Notes: generated by a model from the letters alone, not told the origin. DNA of 64,000 nt from an uncultured Clostridia bacterium (GCA_934278995.1 CAKQWM010000005.1:62001-126000); one strand, 5' to 3'. Counted from the stretch's first letter, positions 24,407 to 32,901 are shown. Program-made: numbers and translations.

Positions 24407-25680
24407 TATTCTTTGTCCTCCTTGTTTGAGTCGTTCGGCTTTGCCGTCGGTTTTTTCCCTTGCGACAAAGACGTTAATTGATATTGATTTGCGATTGATA
24501 CGTCGATATAGTTAAGCGAAACGCGCGTCGGTTCGCCGTCGGGATCATAACCCAACAACTCGCGGCGTTCGTCGCGCGACAACAACGCGTCGTCTTTGGT
24601 CATTTCCGCGATTTCTTGACGGCGGGCAAACGATAACGATTGTACGATTTTGTCGTAATACTTTATCGTGCGTCCGTACGCAAGTTGACGCGGGGTAAAC
24701 AACGTTATTTTGAAAGCCTCGGCAATTTGCAACAACAAGCCTTCGACCGCCGTTTGATAAAACGCGGTGTATTCGTCGTCGGTGTATTTGCCGAGATATA
24801 TCGGCAATGAAACGCCGAAAAACGACAATATTTCGTCGCGTATAAACGATAGCGTGTTCGACGGTATATCCGTCGCCGAAATGTTTATCGGCTGAAATTC
24901 CGACTCATAGTCGGTTGCAACAATGCCGTATTTGCTGTCGAAAAGGTGTTTTTCAAATTCCTCGCGGGTTATGGTGCGTTTGTCCGCGTCGGCAACCGTT
25001 TTCATTGACAAAATGCCTTTAAGCGACAAAGACGACTCTAACGCTTTCGGTATTGACTCTTTTATTACGCTTAACGTTTGCAAGTTGCCGAGCATTGCGC
25101 GAAAGTCCGCGCGCCCGTTTGCGTCGCCGCCGAGATATTGATTTGCGCCGTAGCCGAGTCTAATGTGTATCAAGTCGCTATACGGCAAATCAAGCACGAT
25201 ACCGTTTTTGCCCGTCAATTCCGCGCGCATTTCGCCGTCGGCGTAATACAACTTGATTGCCGCGGTTTCGATAGGGTAAAAACCGCGTGTTATGCGTCGT
25301 ACGGCGTCGCGACCTTCGATTTGCACCTCGTCATACGCCCAATAAATGAAACAATTTCGGTTTAAGAGCGTAATATAAGCGACTTTGTATAAAAAATCTT
25401 TAAGCCCGCAAAGCGGGTTTACGCGCCCCGCAAACACCGCGTTTATATCGTCGTCGGCAACAATGATACGACGCGGGTTTTGCGCCTCGGTTACCGATTT
25501 TAAGTTACATTTCGATACTTCCTCGGCGACGCGGTGGACTGCCGTTTTGACTATATCCGACGCCGTAATATCTTTCCCGAAAGAGGAAAACACAACGGAA
25601 TTTGCGTTGATTATGCGATTATAGTTGCTTTCTCGATCCCAACCGAGCAAACTTTGTATTGCGTTTTTAAGCGTTCCCAA
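24406..25680 (-). CDS. Phage portal protein, HK97 family
   Basis: 424 residues. The NPLCGLKDFLYKVAYITLLNRNCFIYW region and the ATDIPSNTLSFIRDEILSFFGVSLPIYLGKYTDDEY region are characteristic of HK97-type portal proteins. It forms the dodecameric DNA channel at one capsid vertex. A 192-bp gap with a strong hairpin separates it from the gene upstream, suggesting a separately set expression level. Confidence 0.9.
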   Translation of the reverse strand: MGTLKNAIQSLLGWDRESNYNRIINANSVVFSSFGKDITASDIVKTAVHRVAEEVSKCNLKSVTEAQNPRRIIVADDDINAVFAGRVNPLCGLKDFLYKVAYITLLNRNCFIYWAYDEVQIEGRDAVRRITRGFYPIETAAIKLYYADGEMRAELTGKNGIVLDLPYSDLIHIRLGYGANQYLGGDANGRADFRAMLGNLQTLSVIKESIPKALESSLSLKGILSMKTVADADKRTITREEFEKHLFDSKYGIVATDYESEFQPINISATDIPSNTLSFIRDEILSFFGVSLPIYLGKYTDDEYTAFYQTAVEGLLLQIAEAFKITLFTPRQLAYGRTIKYYDKIVQSLSFARRQEIAEMTKDDALLSRDERRELLGYDPDGEPTRVSLNYIDVSIANQYQLTSLSQGKKPTAKPNDSNKEDKE

Positions 25681-25709
25681 CGTCCGCCGCCTCCTTTGAC
25701 GAAATAAAA

Positions 25710-25779
25710 AAGTGGGTCGATACGGTTAATAAGCACAAACGGTTGTTGTTTGTACTCAAAAACTCATATCGACCCACTT
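25710..25779 (-). terminator. Long-stem hairpin before the portal gene (terminator/attenuator-like)
   Basis: AAGTGGGTCGATA (25710-25722) pairs perfectly with TATCGACCCACTT (25767-25779) over 13 bp, enclosing 44 bases. On the minus strand the stem is followed by TTTTTATTTC, as in an intrinsic terminator. It lies between the Com-like gene and the portal gene and would reduce read-through from terminase into the structural genes. The rest of the gap (25681-25871) has no gene. Confidence 0.6.
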
Positions 25780-25871
25780 GACTTTTGATTAAAAAGTTAG
25801 GGTACGCGCCGCGAAAAGCGGCGGATATGCCTATTTAGTTACTTCTATTTTACTCAATTCTCGGTGCGAAG

Positions 25872-26075
25872 TCAAGACTTTTTGCGATATGTGGCGAAAT
25901 TTTGCTCGCGTTTTATCGTAAAAGTGTATTCGCGCCCGCATTTCGGGCAATAAAACGTTGCGTTGATTAAACCGTCGCGGGCGTCGTAACGACCGATTAA
26001 AAGGTTATGTACGGGGCAACGGACTTCGCGCATAAAGACGGGGTTTTGCTTTTGAGTGTTTTTTTTATCGTCCAT
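25872..26075 (-). CDS. Com-like zinc-ribbon protein
   Basis: 67 residues from ATG 26075, which follows GGAGGTTGATA. Two pairs of metal ligands are visible (CPVH and CPKCG about 23 residues apart), giving a single zinc ribbon. Small zinc-ribbon proteins beside terminase/portal genes resemble Mu-type Com regulators and other nucleic-acid-binding ribbon proteins. Function here is unproven. Confidence 0.62.
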   Translation of the reverse strand: MDDKKNTQKQNPVFMREVRCPVHNLLIGRYDARDGLINATFYCPKCGREYTFTIKREQNFATYRKKS

Positions 26076-26077
26076 TA

Positions 26078-27952
26078 TCAACCTCCGATTTTCGCCATAA
26101 AGGCGGTTTTACACGTTCGCAACGCGGCGTACGCTATAACTTTTGACATTGTGCCGTCGATTTTGTTTCCGATATATCCGACAATCTTTGTCGGCATTAC
26201 AAAACCGCGATTGTCGTATTTGATTGCGGCGTTTCGGAAGTTCCAACGGCAAATTGCGTTGTTTTGGTAGTTTATAAGCCGCGCCCGCAAATCTTCTTCG
26301 ACGTTGCGCGTCGGTACGTTAAGCGTTTCGGGCGTCATTCGGATTTTGACGGGGACGTTTGCACCGAAGTGCTTTGCCGTAGTTTTTGCAAATTCTTTTG
26401 CGTGCCATTCGTCATAACCGACAACATACGGTCGTATGCCGTACTTTTGGTAGATTTCCCAAAGATACTCGGCGACGACGACGTCGTCAATAACGTTATC
26501 GGAAACAATCCGACATAAGCCTTCCGCCGCCCATTGCCGATAATCCTTTTTTTCGGGATTTGTCGGACTGTCGGTCGATTGTCCGTCGCCCGCTTTTACC
26601 TCGGTAACGAAGTACATTGTGTGCAAGTATTTTACGGGGTCATTCGGACGCATAAACAAAAGGGTACAAGCGCAAAGATCGTTTGTTTCCGCAAGGTCAA
26701 CGCCACCGATACACCAACAATTTTGAAAGTCGGATAAATCAAACGTTGCGTCGCAAACGATATATTTTTCTTCGAGCCACGCGTTCGACGAAAGTTGTTT
26801 GATATTAAACTCTTTCGCCAACGTGAAAGCGCGTTGTGCGCCGCTTTTGCGTGCTTTATCGACAAGGTCGCGTAAGTCTGATTTCTTCTTTACGACGCCG
26901 ATCATCGGATTTGATTTTTGCCAACTGTTCTCGTCGTTCCAAACTTCCGCCTCGCTGTCTTGTGTGTAAAGCCAAATAAGCCAACGGGGCGCGTCCTCTT
27001 CGCCTTTAAGCACTTTGCGGGCGTCGATCAATCTTTCGTCGAGGTATCCGTCGCGAACGATACCTTCGGTTGTGATTTCAAAAAACAACGGCTCGTCTTG
27101 CGTGGTAAGCGACGAGCGGAGGGGCATAATGGTTGACCCGTCTTTCATTTCGTGGACTTCGTCAACGATAACGATTTTTAGGTTTCGACCTTCTTTTGCG
27201 CCCGATTTTGCCGACATTTTTTTGATTGCGCCTTTATTTTGTGCCGAAAACTTGCCCGTCTTTTTGCGCTGTTTCGGATTACCGAAAAATATACCTTTGA
27301 TATTCTTTCGTGTAACCCGCGATACGGCGTGCGACTCTTCGCGAAACGCGTTTATACAATCAAAGATTAAGCCCGCTTGATCGTAGTCGTTCGACGCGCA
27401 CATTACTTTTTGACCCGCCTCGCCGCAAAACCATTCGGCAAGAGTCAATGCCGCCGTAAACGGGGTTTTGCCGTTTTTGCGCGCTATAAAAAGCAATACT
27501 TCTTTGAAACGTCGTACCCAACGACCGCCGCCCAATAGTTCCGTATCGAATATGTAAAACCCGAATATTGCCTCGGCAATCGCTTTTTGACATAGCGTCA
27601 AAATAAACGGTTTGCCCGCAAACGGGCTTTCAAAGTGTTTGACTTCCTTTTCGATAAAGTTTATCCGTTTATGAGCCGCGTCCAACGTAAAACGGTAAAC
27701 GTCGGAACGGTAAAAAATATCTTGTATTAAACTTTCAAGCGTTGTTTTGAGTTCGCGTCCGATTATGATTTCGCCCGACCGACAACGCTTGTAATACTCA
27801 ATCAAAAAACTATGCTTGCCGTCTATATCGTCGCGTAAACATTGCCAACCTTCGATAGGCGCAATATCGGGGTTTGCAAGCGTCCACTCGGCGAAATTGT
27901 CCGCCGCCGAAAGATTATTCGTAATCGGACAAGTCGTCGCCGTCGTCGCCAT
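26078..27952 (-). CDS. Terminase large subunit (TerL)
   Basis: 624 residues. The ATPase domain has a Walker A-type segment ARKNGKT (about residues 157-163) and Walker B IVIVDEVHE (about 268-276). The C-terminal nuclease domain starts near GVDLAETNDLCACTLL and contains further acidic residues. This is the Terminase_1-type packaging motor that cuts and translocates DNA into the prohead. It overlaps the preceding small gene by 38 bases. Confidence 0.93.
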   Translation of the reverse strand: MATTATTCPITNNLSAADNFAEWTLANPDIAPIEGWQCLRDDIDGKHSFLIEYYKRCRSGEIIIGRELKTTLESLIQDIFYRSDVYRFTLDAAHKRINFIEKEVKHFESPFAGKPFILTLCQKAIAEAIFGFYIFDTELLGGGRWVRRFKEVLLFIARKNGKTPFTAALTLAEWFCGEAGQKVMCASNDYDQAGLIFDCINAFREESHAVSRVTRKNIKGIFFGNPKQRKKTGKFSAQNKGAIKKMSAKSGAKEGRNLKIVIVDEVHEMKDGSTIMPLRSSLTTQDEPLFFEITTEGIVRDGYLDERLIDARKVLKGEEDAPRWLIWLYTQDSEAEVWNDENSWQKSNPMIGVVKKKSDLRDLVDKARKSGAQRAFTLAKEFNIKQLSSNAWLEEKYIVCDATFDLSDFQNCWCIGGVDLAETNDLCACTLLFMRPNDPVKYLHTMYFVTEVKAGDGQSTDSPTNPEKKDYRQWAAEGLCRIVSDNVIDDVVVAEYLWEIYQKYGIRPYVVGYDEWHAKEFAKTTAKHFGANVPVKIRMTPETLNVPTRNVEEDLRARLINYQNNAICRWNFRNAAIKYDNRGFVMPTKIVGYIGNKIDGTMSKVIAYAALRTCKTAFMAKIGG

Positions 27953-28253
27953 TTAGCCCGCCGAGCAAGTCTTTGTTTAACTTTTGCATAGCCGACGTAT
28001 ATTGCGCCATATACTTGACTCGCATTTTTCCCGCCGCCGTTTCGCGTTGTACGGCGGGATTTTTTTTGTCGTACAAAATCGACGGCAAATCTTTTATCAC
28101 TTCAAGGCAAGCGAAAACCTCCGCCACCTTGCGGATAAGTTCGGAATAGATTTCGACTTTGATTTTATCGACGCCCGCGTCGGTAAAAAGTTTGACGAGT
28201 CGGTCATATTCCGCATTTGCGATTGTTTCTTTTTTGTTTTGGTCGCTTTTCAT
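27915..28253 (-). CDS. Terminase small subunit-like (P27-like position)
   Basis: 112 residues directly before TerL. Helical with KNPAVQRETAAGKMRVKYMAQYTSAMQKL-like content (about residues 64-92), resembling P27-type small subunits, and an acidic tail GDDGDDLSDYE. It probably recognises the packaging site. A second small-subunit-like gene is at 29079, so the division of labour is uncertain. Confidence 0.58.
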   Translation of the reverse strand: MKSDQNKKETIANAEYDRLVKLFTDAGVDKIKVEIYSELIRKVAEVFACLEVIKDLPSILYDKKNPAVQRETAAGKMRVKYMAQYTSAMQKLNKDLLGGLNGDDGDDLSDYE

Positions 28254-28390
28254 TGCGTCCTCCGTTTATCTTTTCAAAACTTTTTCGAGAAAAAGTCAAA
28301 AACTCGGTGTGTGTGCTAAATGCCCGCGCCTGGGAGTCTTTTAGCGTTTCCGAAATCGCGAGGGCATAGGGGGGGATCAAAAAATATTTT

Positions 28391-29077
28391 CTATTCGTTG
28401 TAACGTCGCCAATAATCGGCAATCCAACCGACGACGGCGTCGCGTGCCGCTACCCGTTTTATATCTTCGTACGCACGCTTAACGCAAGCGTCTTGCGGCG
28501 TGTCTATGTGTACGAGTTCGGCGTTGTATTCGCGGACGAAATTATCGCGGTCGATACGGTCGGGATAACTGCCGATAATGTAAGCGTCTTGCCATTTACG
28601 GCGCGGTGTCGCCGTCCGTATTTCGTCGAGTAAATAGTCGCGGATATTAAACGCAATGCGTTTTGTCGCGTCGGGTTTGTCGTATTGCCCGCATATACAT
28701 ATCGCGGCGTGTATGCGTTCAAGGTCAACGACAATATCGTTACGCGTTGCAACCGACGCAACGTAAGTTGTCTTGCCCGCATACGGCGATCCGTACACAA
28801 GGTAAACACGCTTTGCGCCGATAGCATTACCGAAACGCGAGTGTACCGCATTGTGGCAAGCGTGGCAAAGCACTTCGATATTGTCGGGGTTAAGCGTGAT
28901 ATTTGTATCGTCGATATTGTCGAGCGTTAATTCGATTTTGTGGTGCGGTCGTAGTTCGTTCAAATCGAATACGCCGCCGCAACGGGCGCAAATACCGCCG
29001 CTTTTAACCTTGCAAGACCGCGCGAGCGACAAGTAGTCTTTACGGCAATAAAACGCGTGTATAGGGTCGAGCGGCAT
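28391..29077 (-). CDS. HNH endonuclease fused to a P-loop kinase/ATPase domain
   Basis: 228 residues from ATG 29077, which follows GGGAGGGTGTATAAA. Residues about 22-82 form an HNH domain with zinc ligands (CARCG ... LCHACHNAVHS). Residues from about 90 carry a Walker A GSPYAGKTT and a kinase-like core. HNH proteins next to terminase are needed for cos-type packaging in several phages; the attached P-loop domain is less common. The 137-base gap to the next gene has no coding content but several short inverted repeats. Confidence 0.78.
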   Translation of the reverse strand: MPLDPIHAFYCRKDYLSLARSCKVKSGGICARCGGVFDLNELRPHHKIELTLDNIDDTNITLNPDNIEVLCHACHNAVHSRFGNAIGAKRVYLVYGSPYAGKTTYVASVATRNDIVVDLERIHAAICICGQYDKPDATKRIAFNIRDYLLDEIRTATPRRKWQDAYIIGSYPDRIDRDNFVREYNAELVHIDTPQDACVKRAYEDIKRVAARDAVVGWIADYWRRYNE

Positions 29078-29078
29078 T

Positions 29079-29663
29079 TTATACACCCTCCCAACCGTCG
29101 GGCGGCATTTTCCCTTGTTCCGCAAGTTCCAACGCCTTTTTGCGTAATTCGATTGCTTGCGGATCGCGGGCAAATTCCGACGAGTAGCGGTTTATCAACA
29201 AAAATTGCAACATTCCCGCGTCGGGTTTTGCATAGCGTTTATATCGGCGTGTTTTGTGTCCGATAACCGTACCGTCAAGGTTTTTTATTTCTTCCGTTGT
29301 TTCTTCGGTGTATTCGTAGCCCATAGCGACGCGATAGGCGTTGTCGAGCAAATCTTCTTTGCATTGTTCCTTCGCGTGTAATAGTGTTTCGGTTAATTCG
29401 GGATTATCGCGCTTATATTGCGCCCATTGCGTTTTGCCGACGCCGTAATATTCGCAAATATCGCCCTCGGTTACGCCGCACCGTACATAACGCTCAATAT
29501 CGGCTAAATAAGGTTTTACCTTATTTGCGTATTGACTCGGCGCGCCGCGTTTCTTCTTTTCGGGCGTTTTTGTAGTGGTTTTCTTTGTCTTTTTCGGGGG
29601 TGTTTTTTTCGGCTTTACCGTAACCGCTCCCGAAACGTCGTTATTTTTGTTTTGTTTCGGCAT
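29079..29663 (-). CDS. Phage HTH protein of the terminase small-subunit type
   Basis: 194 residues. A Lys/Pro/Thr-rich N-terminal tail (about 15-40) leads into a helix-turn-helix (DICEYYGVGKTQWAQYKRDNPEL). This is followed by AKEQCKEDLLDNAYRVAMGYEYTEETTEE and a C-terminal helix with QFLLINRYSSEF. This architecture is common for small-subunit or DNA-binding phage proteins encoded upstream of terminase. Start supported by GGAGGAAAAA. Confidence 0.65.
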   Translation of the reverse strand: MPKQNKNNDVSGAVTVKPKKTPPKKTKKTTTKTPEKKKRGAPSQYANKVKPYLADIERYVRCGVTEGDICEYYGVGKTQWAQYKRDNPELTETLLHAKEQCKEDLLDNAYRVAMGYEYTEETTEEIKNLDGTVIGHKTRRYKRYAKPDAGMLQFLLINRYSSEFARDPQAIELRKKALELAEQGKMPPDGWEGV

Positions 29664-29672
29664 TTTTTCCTC

Positions 29673-29879
29673 CTATTTTTCGCTCGCGTTGATAATCGCT
29701 TTTGTGATTATAAGCAAGGGTAAAACCGCTAACGCGATTAAAAGCGGAATACAACAAGCAATCCACGAAAGCGACGTCGCCGCGCATAATTTGCAAATAA
29801 TAAAAATTGCCGAAAGTGGAGTGCAAACGGTGCATATCAAGCAACCGATAACGTATATCGCGGAAATTATCTTTTTCAT
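29673..29879 (-). CDS. Small two-TM membrane protein
   Basis: 68 residues made almost entirely of two hydrophobic segments (about 4-30 and 38-62) with several cysteines. Ribosome site GGAGGCTTGAA precedes the ATG. It overlaps the DUF3850 gene by 4 bases. No family recognised; superinfection or morphogenesis roles are possible but unsupported. Confidence 0.55.
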   Translation of the reverse strand: MKKIISAIYVIGCLICTVCTPLSAIFIICKLCAATSLSWIACCIPLLIALAVLPLLIITKAIINASEK

Positions 29880-30133
29880 TTCAAGCCTCCTTTAACTCGT
29901 TTGATACTTAAAATAACCCAACCGTCTTTTAAGCCGTCAAAGCCTTTCAAAATGTACGTTACTTTAACCACCACGCGACGCCCCGTATATGCGCCGTTTT
30001 CCCATTCGCGGAGCAATAGTAAATCGCCCTCAAAATAACCGCGGTCGTCAAAACGGAGTTCAAACGCCTTTCGACCTTTCGCGACGTCGTCAAAATAGGC
30101 GGGTAAGATTTTCAAATCGTGTATTTTCGGCAT
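29876..30133 (-). CDS. DUF3850 (ASCH/PUA-like) protein
   Basis: 85 residues. The sequence HDLKILPAYFDDVAKGRKAFELR, the DRGYFEGDLLLLREWE core and the GYVxLxIK-like end (GWVILSIKRV) match DUF3850, a small PUA-related fold found in many phages and likely to bind RNA or modified bases. It overlaps the adenine methyltransferase gene by 22 bases. Confidence 0.78.
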   Translation of the reverse strand: MPKIHDLKILPAYFDDVAKGRKAFELRFDDRGYFEGDLLLLREWENGAYTGRRVVVKVTYILKGFDGLKDGWVILSIKRVKGGLK

Positions 30134-30870
30134 TTCAAGCCTCCTTGTATGAATAATTTTTCGGTACGGTCAATTTTTGCGCGGTTGTTTAAGTGTGTTT
30201 TTGTTTTGTGTTCCCAAATACAAATAAAATCGTCGGGAGCGGTGTATTCGCTGACAATCACGATATGCCCCGCGGCTGTCTGAAGTCTGCACCAATCCCA
30301 AAACTCCGCCGTGTCAAATTTTTCGCCGCCATAGCCGACGCCCGTTGAATACGGCGGGTCGCAATAAATCAAAACCCGCTCCCGCGTCGGGAAACGTAAA
30401 TCGCGATAATCGGCATTGCCGACAAGGATATTTCGGAGCGCGGGTAATTGACGTTGAAAGTTTTGTTTACTTTCCTCGAAATAGTTACGCGTTTTACCGT
30501 CTTTTGTTTGCGCCGTCGCGCCGTAACAACCGCCGTAAACACGGGAATTATACGAGGCGAATAAAAGCACCGCCGCACGATACCACGCCGTATAATCGCC
30601 CTTGTTGTCGCGTACGCCGTAATATTCCTCGCGGGTCGGCGTATGCAACGAGTCAAGCAACGCGGGATTATCGCGGCAAGTTTCGATTAAATCGCAAACG
30701 AGCGGGTCAATATCGTTGCCGAGTCGGTATTCGCATTGTACTTTGTCGATAACGTTAAAACCGCCCGCAAACGGCTCGACGTATTGTTTGATTTTGTATT
30801 CGGATATGTAGCCTTGCAATATTGCGACGATTTCGTCGGCAAATTTCGCTTTACTGCCGATATATTTCAC
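30112..30870 (-). CDS. D12-class DNA adenine methyltransferase
   Basis: 252 residues from a GTG at 30870, preceded by ACGGAGGTACAAC; the upstream TTG at 30888 is less likely. The AdoMet motif VEPFAGG (about residues 31-37) comes first, and the catalytic motif is DPPYS (about 171-175), the order typical of Dam/D12 enzymes. It would N6-methylate adenine in a short target. No cognate restriction enzyme is present, so it is an orphan enzyme, possibly for evading host restriction or regulating phage genes. Confidence 0.88.
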   Translation of the reverse strand: MKYIGSKAKFADEIVAILQGYISEYKIKQYVEPFAGGFNVIDKVQCEYRLGNDIDPLVCDLIETCRDNPALLDSLHTPTREEYYGVRDNKGDYTAWYRAAVLLFASYNSRVYGGCYGATAQTKDGKTRNYFEESKQNFQRQLPALRNILVGNADYRDLRFPTRERVLIYCDPPYSTGVGYGGEKFDTAEFWDWCRLQTAAGHIVIVSEYTAPDDFICIWEHKTKTHLNNRAKIDRTEKLFIQGGLKCRKYTI

Positions 30871-30884
30871 GTTGTACCTCCGTT

Positions 30885-31742
30885 TCAATTTCGTTTTTTC
30901 ATTTTGACGTACAAATACGCGCCCGAAACATACTCGCTCGTTTTGCCGTAAAATTGCGTCATTTGATAGCCCTTGTAAAGGTTTTCAAAGACGGCTTTAC
31001 GGTTTGCCGTTTCTCGATAAAGGCGATTGACCTTGCGGCGAGTGAATTTGCAATCGGCAACCGTGATTTGCGGTTTTTTCAAGTTCTTTGACGCAACATA
31101 CCGTTTTGCGCCTTTCGGGTCTTTCATTATGTACCGTGCCAAACCTTCGTACCCGCTATCGTCCGCCACAAGACGACGCGTATTGTTTCGACCGCCGTTT
31201 CGCCACAAATCCTCCATTACGTCGCGATCGGGGAAGTTTGTTACGACGTGGTGGTGTACGCGGTGTTTGCCTTTTTCTTCGTCGTTTTCAAATTCCGTAA
31301 CGTAAATGTATTTTAGCGGCGGGAAGTCGTGTTTTTCGGCGTAATACTTTAAGCGTCGAATAAACTTTGACATTTCTTTTTGCGCGTCGGGTAGCGATTT
31401 CGGAAGTTTGCGGCTTTCGTATGTAAACGTTCCCCAAAAATCCGAGTTGGTAAAGTTTGCGTTTATAAGGCGTATAACGTTTTTTGTTGCGTTCTTGTAA
31501 TTGAGCCGTTTTTGCGCCTCGCGGCTTTCTTTCGTTCGACGCGCCCGTGCCGTTGCCGAGTGGGTATCCCAAATCGGATAAACCTCAACTTCAAGGAAAT
31601 TGCCGCTTTTGATTGTCTTTGTCCGATATTTGACGATATGCGGGTCATTGAGTAATTGTAGTTGCGCCTCGTTTTCTTCTTGTTGATTAAATATTTCGTC
31701 GTAGTCGTATTCGGTGGGCGGTAGAGTGTAGTGCCTTGCCAT
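30885..31742 (-). CDS. HUH-type replication initiator-like (Rep) protein
   Basis: 285 residues from ATG 31742 after ACGGAGGCACT; an open frame to 31949 lacks a ribosome site. Residues 104-109 (WGTFTY) fit Rep motif 1. Residues 163-165 (HHH in VHHHVV) fit the HUH metal site, and Y204 in ARYIMKD fits the catalytic Tyr motif. HUH enzymes nick one DNA strand to start rolling-circle replication. A hairpin-rich non-coding block directly upstream is a candidate origin. Assignment rests on motifs and context. Confidence 0.68.
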   Translation of the reverse strand: MARHYTLPPTEYDYDEIFNQQEENEAQLQLLNDPHIVKYRTKTIKSGNFLEVEVYPIWDTHSATARARRTKESREAQKRLNYKNATKNVIRLINANFTNSDFWGTFTYESRKLPKSLPDAQKEMSKFIRRLKYYAEKHDFPPLKYIYVTEFENDEEKGKHRVHHHVVTNFPDRDVMEDLWRNGGRNNTRRLVADDSGYEGLARYIMKDPKGAKRYVASKNLKKPQITVADCKFTRRKVNRLYRETANRKAVFENLYKGYQMTQFYGKTSEYVSGAYLYVKMKKRN

Positions 31743-31781
31743 AGTGCCTCCGTTATAATCGTAAAGAAAAAGACAAAGGAC

Positions 31782-31802
31782 GCAAGGGGTCTTGCCCCTT
31801 GC
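31782..31802. other. Candidate HUH nick-site hairpin
   Basis: A perfect 8-bp inverted repeat GCAAGGGG/CCCCTTGC around a 5-base loop TCTTG, 40 bases upstream of the Rep start codon. Rep proteins usually nick in the loop of such a hairpin. No experimental or homology evidence is available here. Confidence 0.42.
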
Positions 31803-31921
31803 AAACCCCGCAAGGCTCAAAGGAATACAACACGGGGCGGAAATTCGCTTTGTTCGTTGTTCTCTTTGAAAAATACGGGGCGGTGCTTTCGGGTGTTCCT
31901 CGTAATACGTTTTGCGTTTAT

Positions 31922-32062
31922 CCCTTTCGCTTGCCTTTGACCGTACCACAACGTCAAGCCTATAAAGTCAATCGTTTTGCTTGCGCAAAAAATTTTCTTG
32001 CGAAAATTCGCCGCGCTTGACTTTGCTTGCCGCCGTGGTTTTTTACGGTCAAGGCGAAAGGG
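31922..32062. other. Nested inverted-repeat block upstream of Rep (origin-like)
   Basis: Outer arms CCCTTTCGC...CTTTGACCGTA (31922-31945) and TACGGTCAAGGCGAAAGGG (32044-32062) pair with one 5-base interruption. Inside lie AAAGTCAA/TTGACTTT (31964-31971, 32017-32024) and two adjacent hairpins with the same TTGC loop (31975-31990 and 31991-32008). There is no credible reading frame from 31743 to 32296. It could fold into a single large stem or cruciform, and may be a replication origin. Confidence 0.5.
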
Positions 32063-32159
32063 AATAAAACACAAAACTTAATTACCGAGTATTTTCTCGT
32101 CGATAAGATAATACTTCATTACGAGGACGCTAACAGCACCGTACAAGCCGTGCAAAGTG

Positions 32160-32188
32160 TTGACATAATACCTCCGATATGGTATAAT
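32160..32188 (+). promoter_or_regulatory. Consensus rightward promoter inside the prophage
   Basis: TTGACA (32160-32165), 17-base spacer, TATAAT (32183-32188): a full sigma-A consensus on the plus strand, opposite to every nearby gene. There is no plus-strand gene downstream within the prophage, which points to a non-coding RNA. Confidence 0.75.
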
Positions 32189-32194
32189 AATATC

Positions 32195-32336
32195 GGTTTG
32201 GTTGACGAGATTTTGTCAAACCTTGCGGGCGGTCGGAAGTGCCAATTTCGCCGCCCGATCCTTTGTCTAAATATTGTTGCGATTTCGCAACGGTTGTTAT
32301 TCGCCGTCCGACGTTCCCGCGTCGGCGGTTTTTTCT
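32195..32336 (+). ncRNA. Putative prophage small RNA, antisense to the end of the HTH/RHH gene
   Basis: Starts about 7 bases after the consensus promoter. It contains three inverted repeats: GGGCGG/CCGCCC around 32228-32257, GTTGCGA/TCGCAAC near 32276-32291, and CCGACG/CGTCGG at 32308-32325. The last is followed by CGG and six T residues (32329-32334), like an intrinsic terminator. Its 3' part is antisense to the final ~40 bases of the gene at 32297-32806. No conserved RNA family is recognised. Confidence 0.48.
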
Positions 32337-32806
32337 TTGTTTTCTATTGTGGATAATTTTGCGTCGAGAGCCGCCACCGCTTGACGGACAAAGTCCGATT
32401 TGCTCAAATATCCTAATTTGCGTAACGCGGCGGGCGCAAATACACGCTCGGCAACGTCGCGCGGAATTTCGACGGTAAGGTTGTATAAGTTTTTATCACG
32501 CCGACGGGCGCGTTTCTTGACCGCTCCCGCGGTGGTAGAGTGTCCGCCGCCCGTAGCCGCGGCGTTTTCAACGTCGGAGTCGGAACGGGGCGCAAGTTCT
32601 ATTTCGCGCGGATCGTAAATGTCGAGCGGGGCGCACGAAAGCGATTTGCAAATACTTTCAAGCGTGCGCGGCGACGGTAAACAAACGTCGTTTACAAACT
32701 TACTCAACAACGGATTATCGACGCGCGGGTCAACCTTTCTTACGTCCGCTAAAACGTCCTTTTGCATTACGCCGCGTTGTAACATTATTTTTTTATATCT
32801 TGACAT
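32297..32806 (-). CDS. Dual DNA-binding protein: XRE-like N-terminus, ribbon-helix-helix-like C-terminus
   Basis: 169 residues. Residues 1-65 look like an XRE-type helix-turn-helix (MQKDVLADVRKVDPRVDNPLLSKF, then RTLESICKSLSCAPLDIY). A Gly/Ala-rich basic linker follows. Residues about 110-150 read as a strand-helix-helix unit (NLTVEIPRDVAERVFAPAALRKLGYLSKSDFVRQAV). Ribosome site TCGGAGGTACAAA. Probably an early regulator; the opposing small RNA candidate overlaps its 3' end. Confidence 0.62.
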   Translation of the reverse strand: MSRYKKIMLQRGVMQKDVLADVRKVDPRVDNPLLSKFVNDVCLPSPRTLESICKSLSCAPLDIYDPREIELAPRSDSDVENAAATGGGHSTTAGAVKKRARRRDKNLYNLTVEIPRDVAERVFAPAALRKLGYLSKSDFVRQAVAALDAKLSTIENKEKTADAGTSDGE

Positions 32807-32901
32807 TTTGTACCTCCGATAAAAAGGGGAAGGGCGGCAATCCCCGACGCGTAAGGAGTAACCGCGTTTTTATGTTGTGAAAACGCCGCCCTCGGATAGG
32901 C

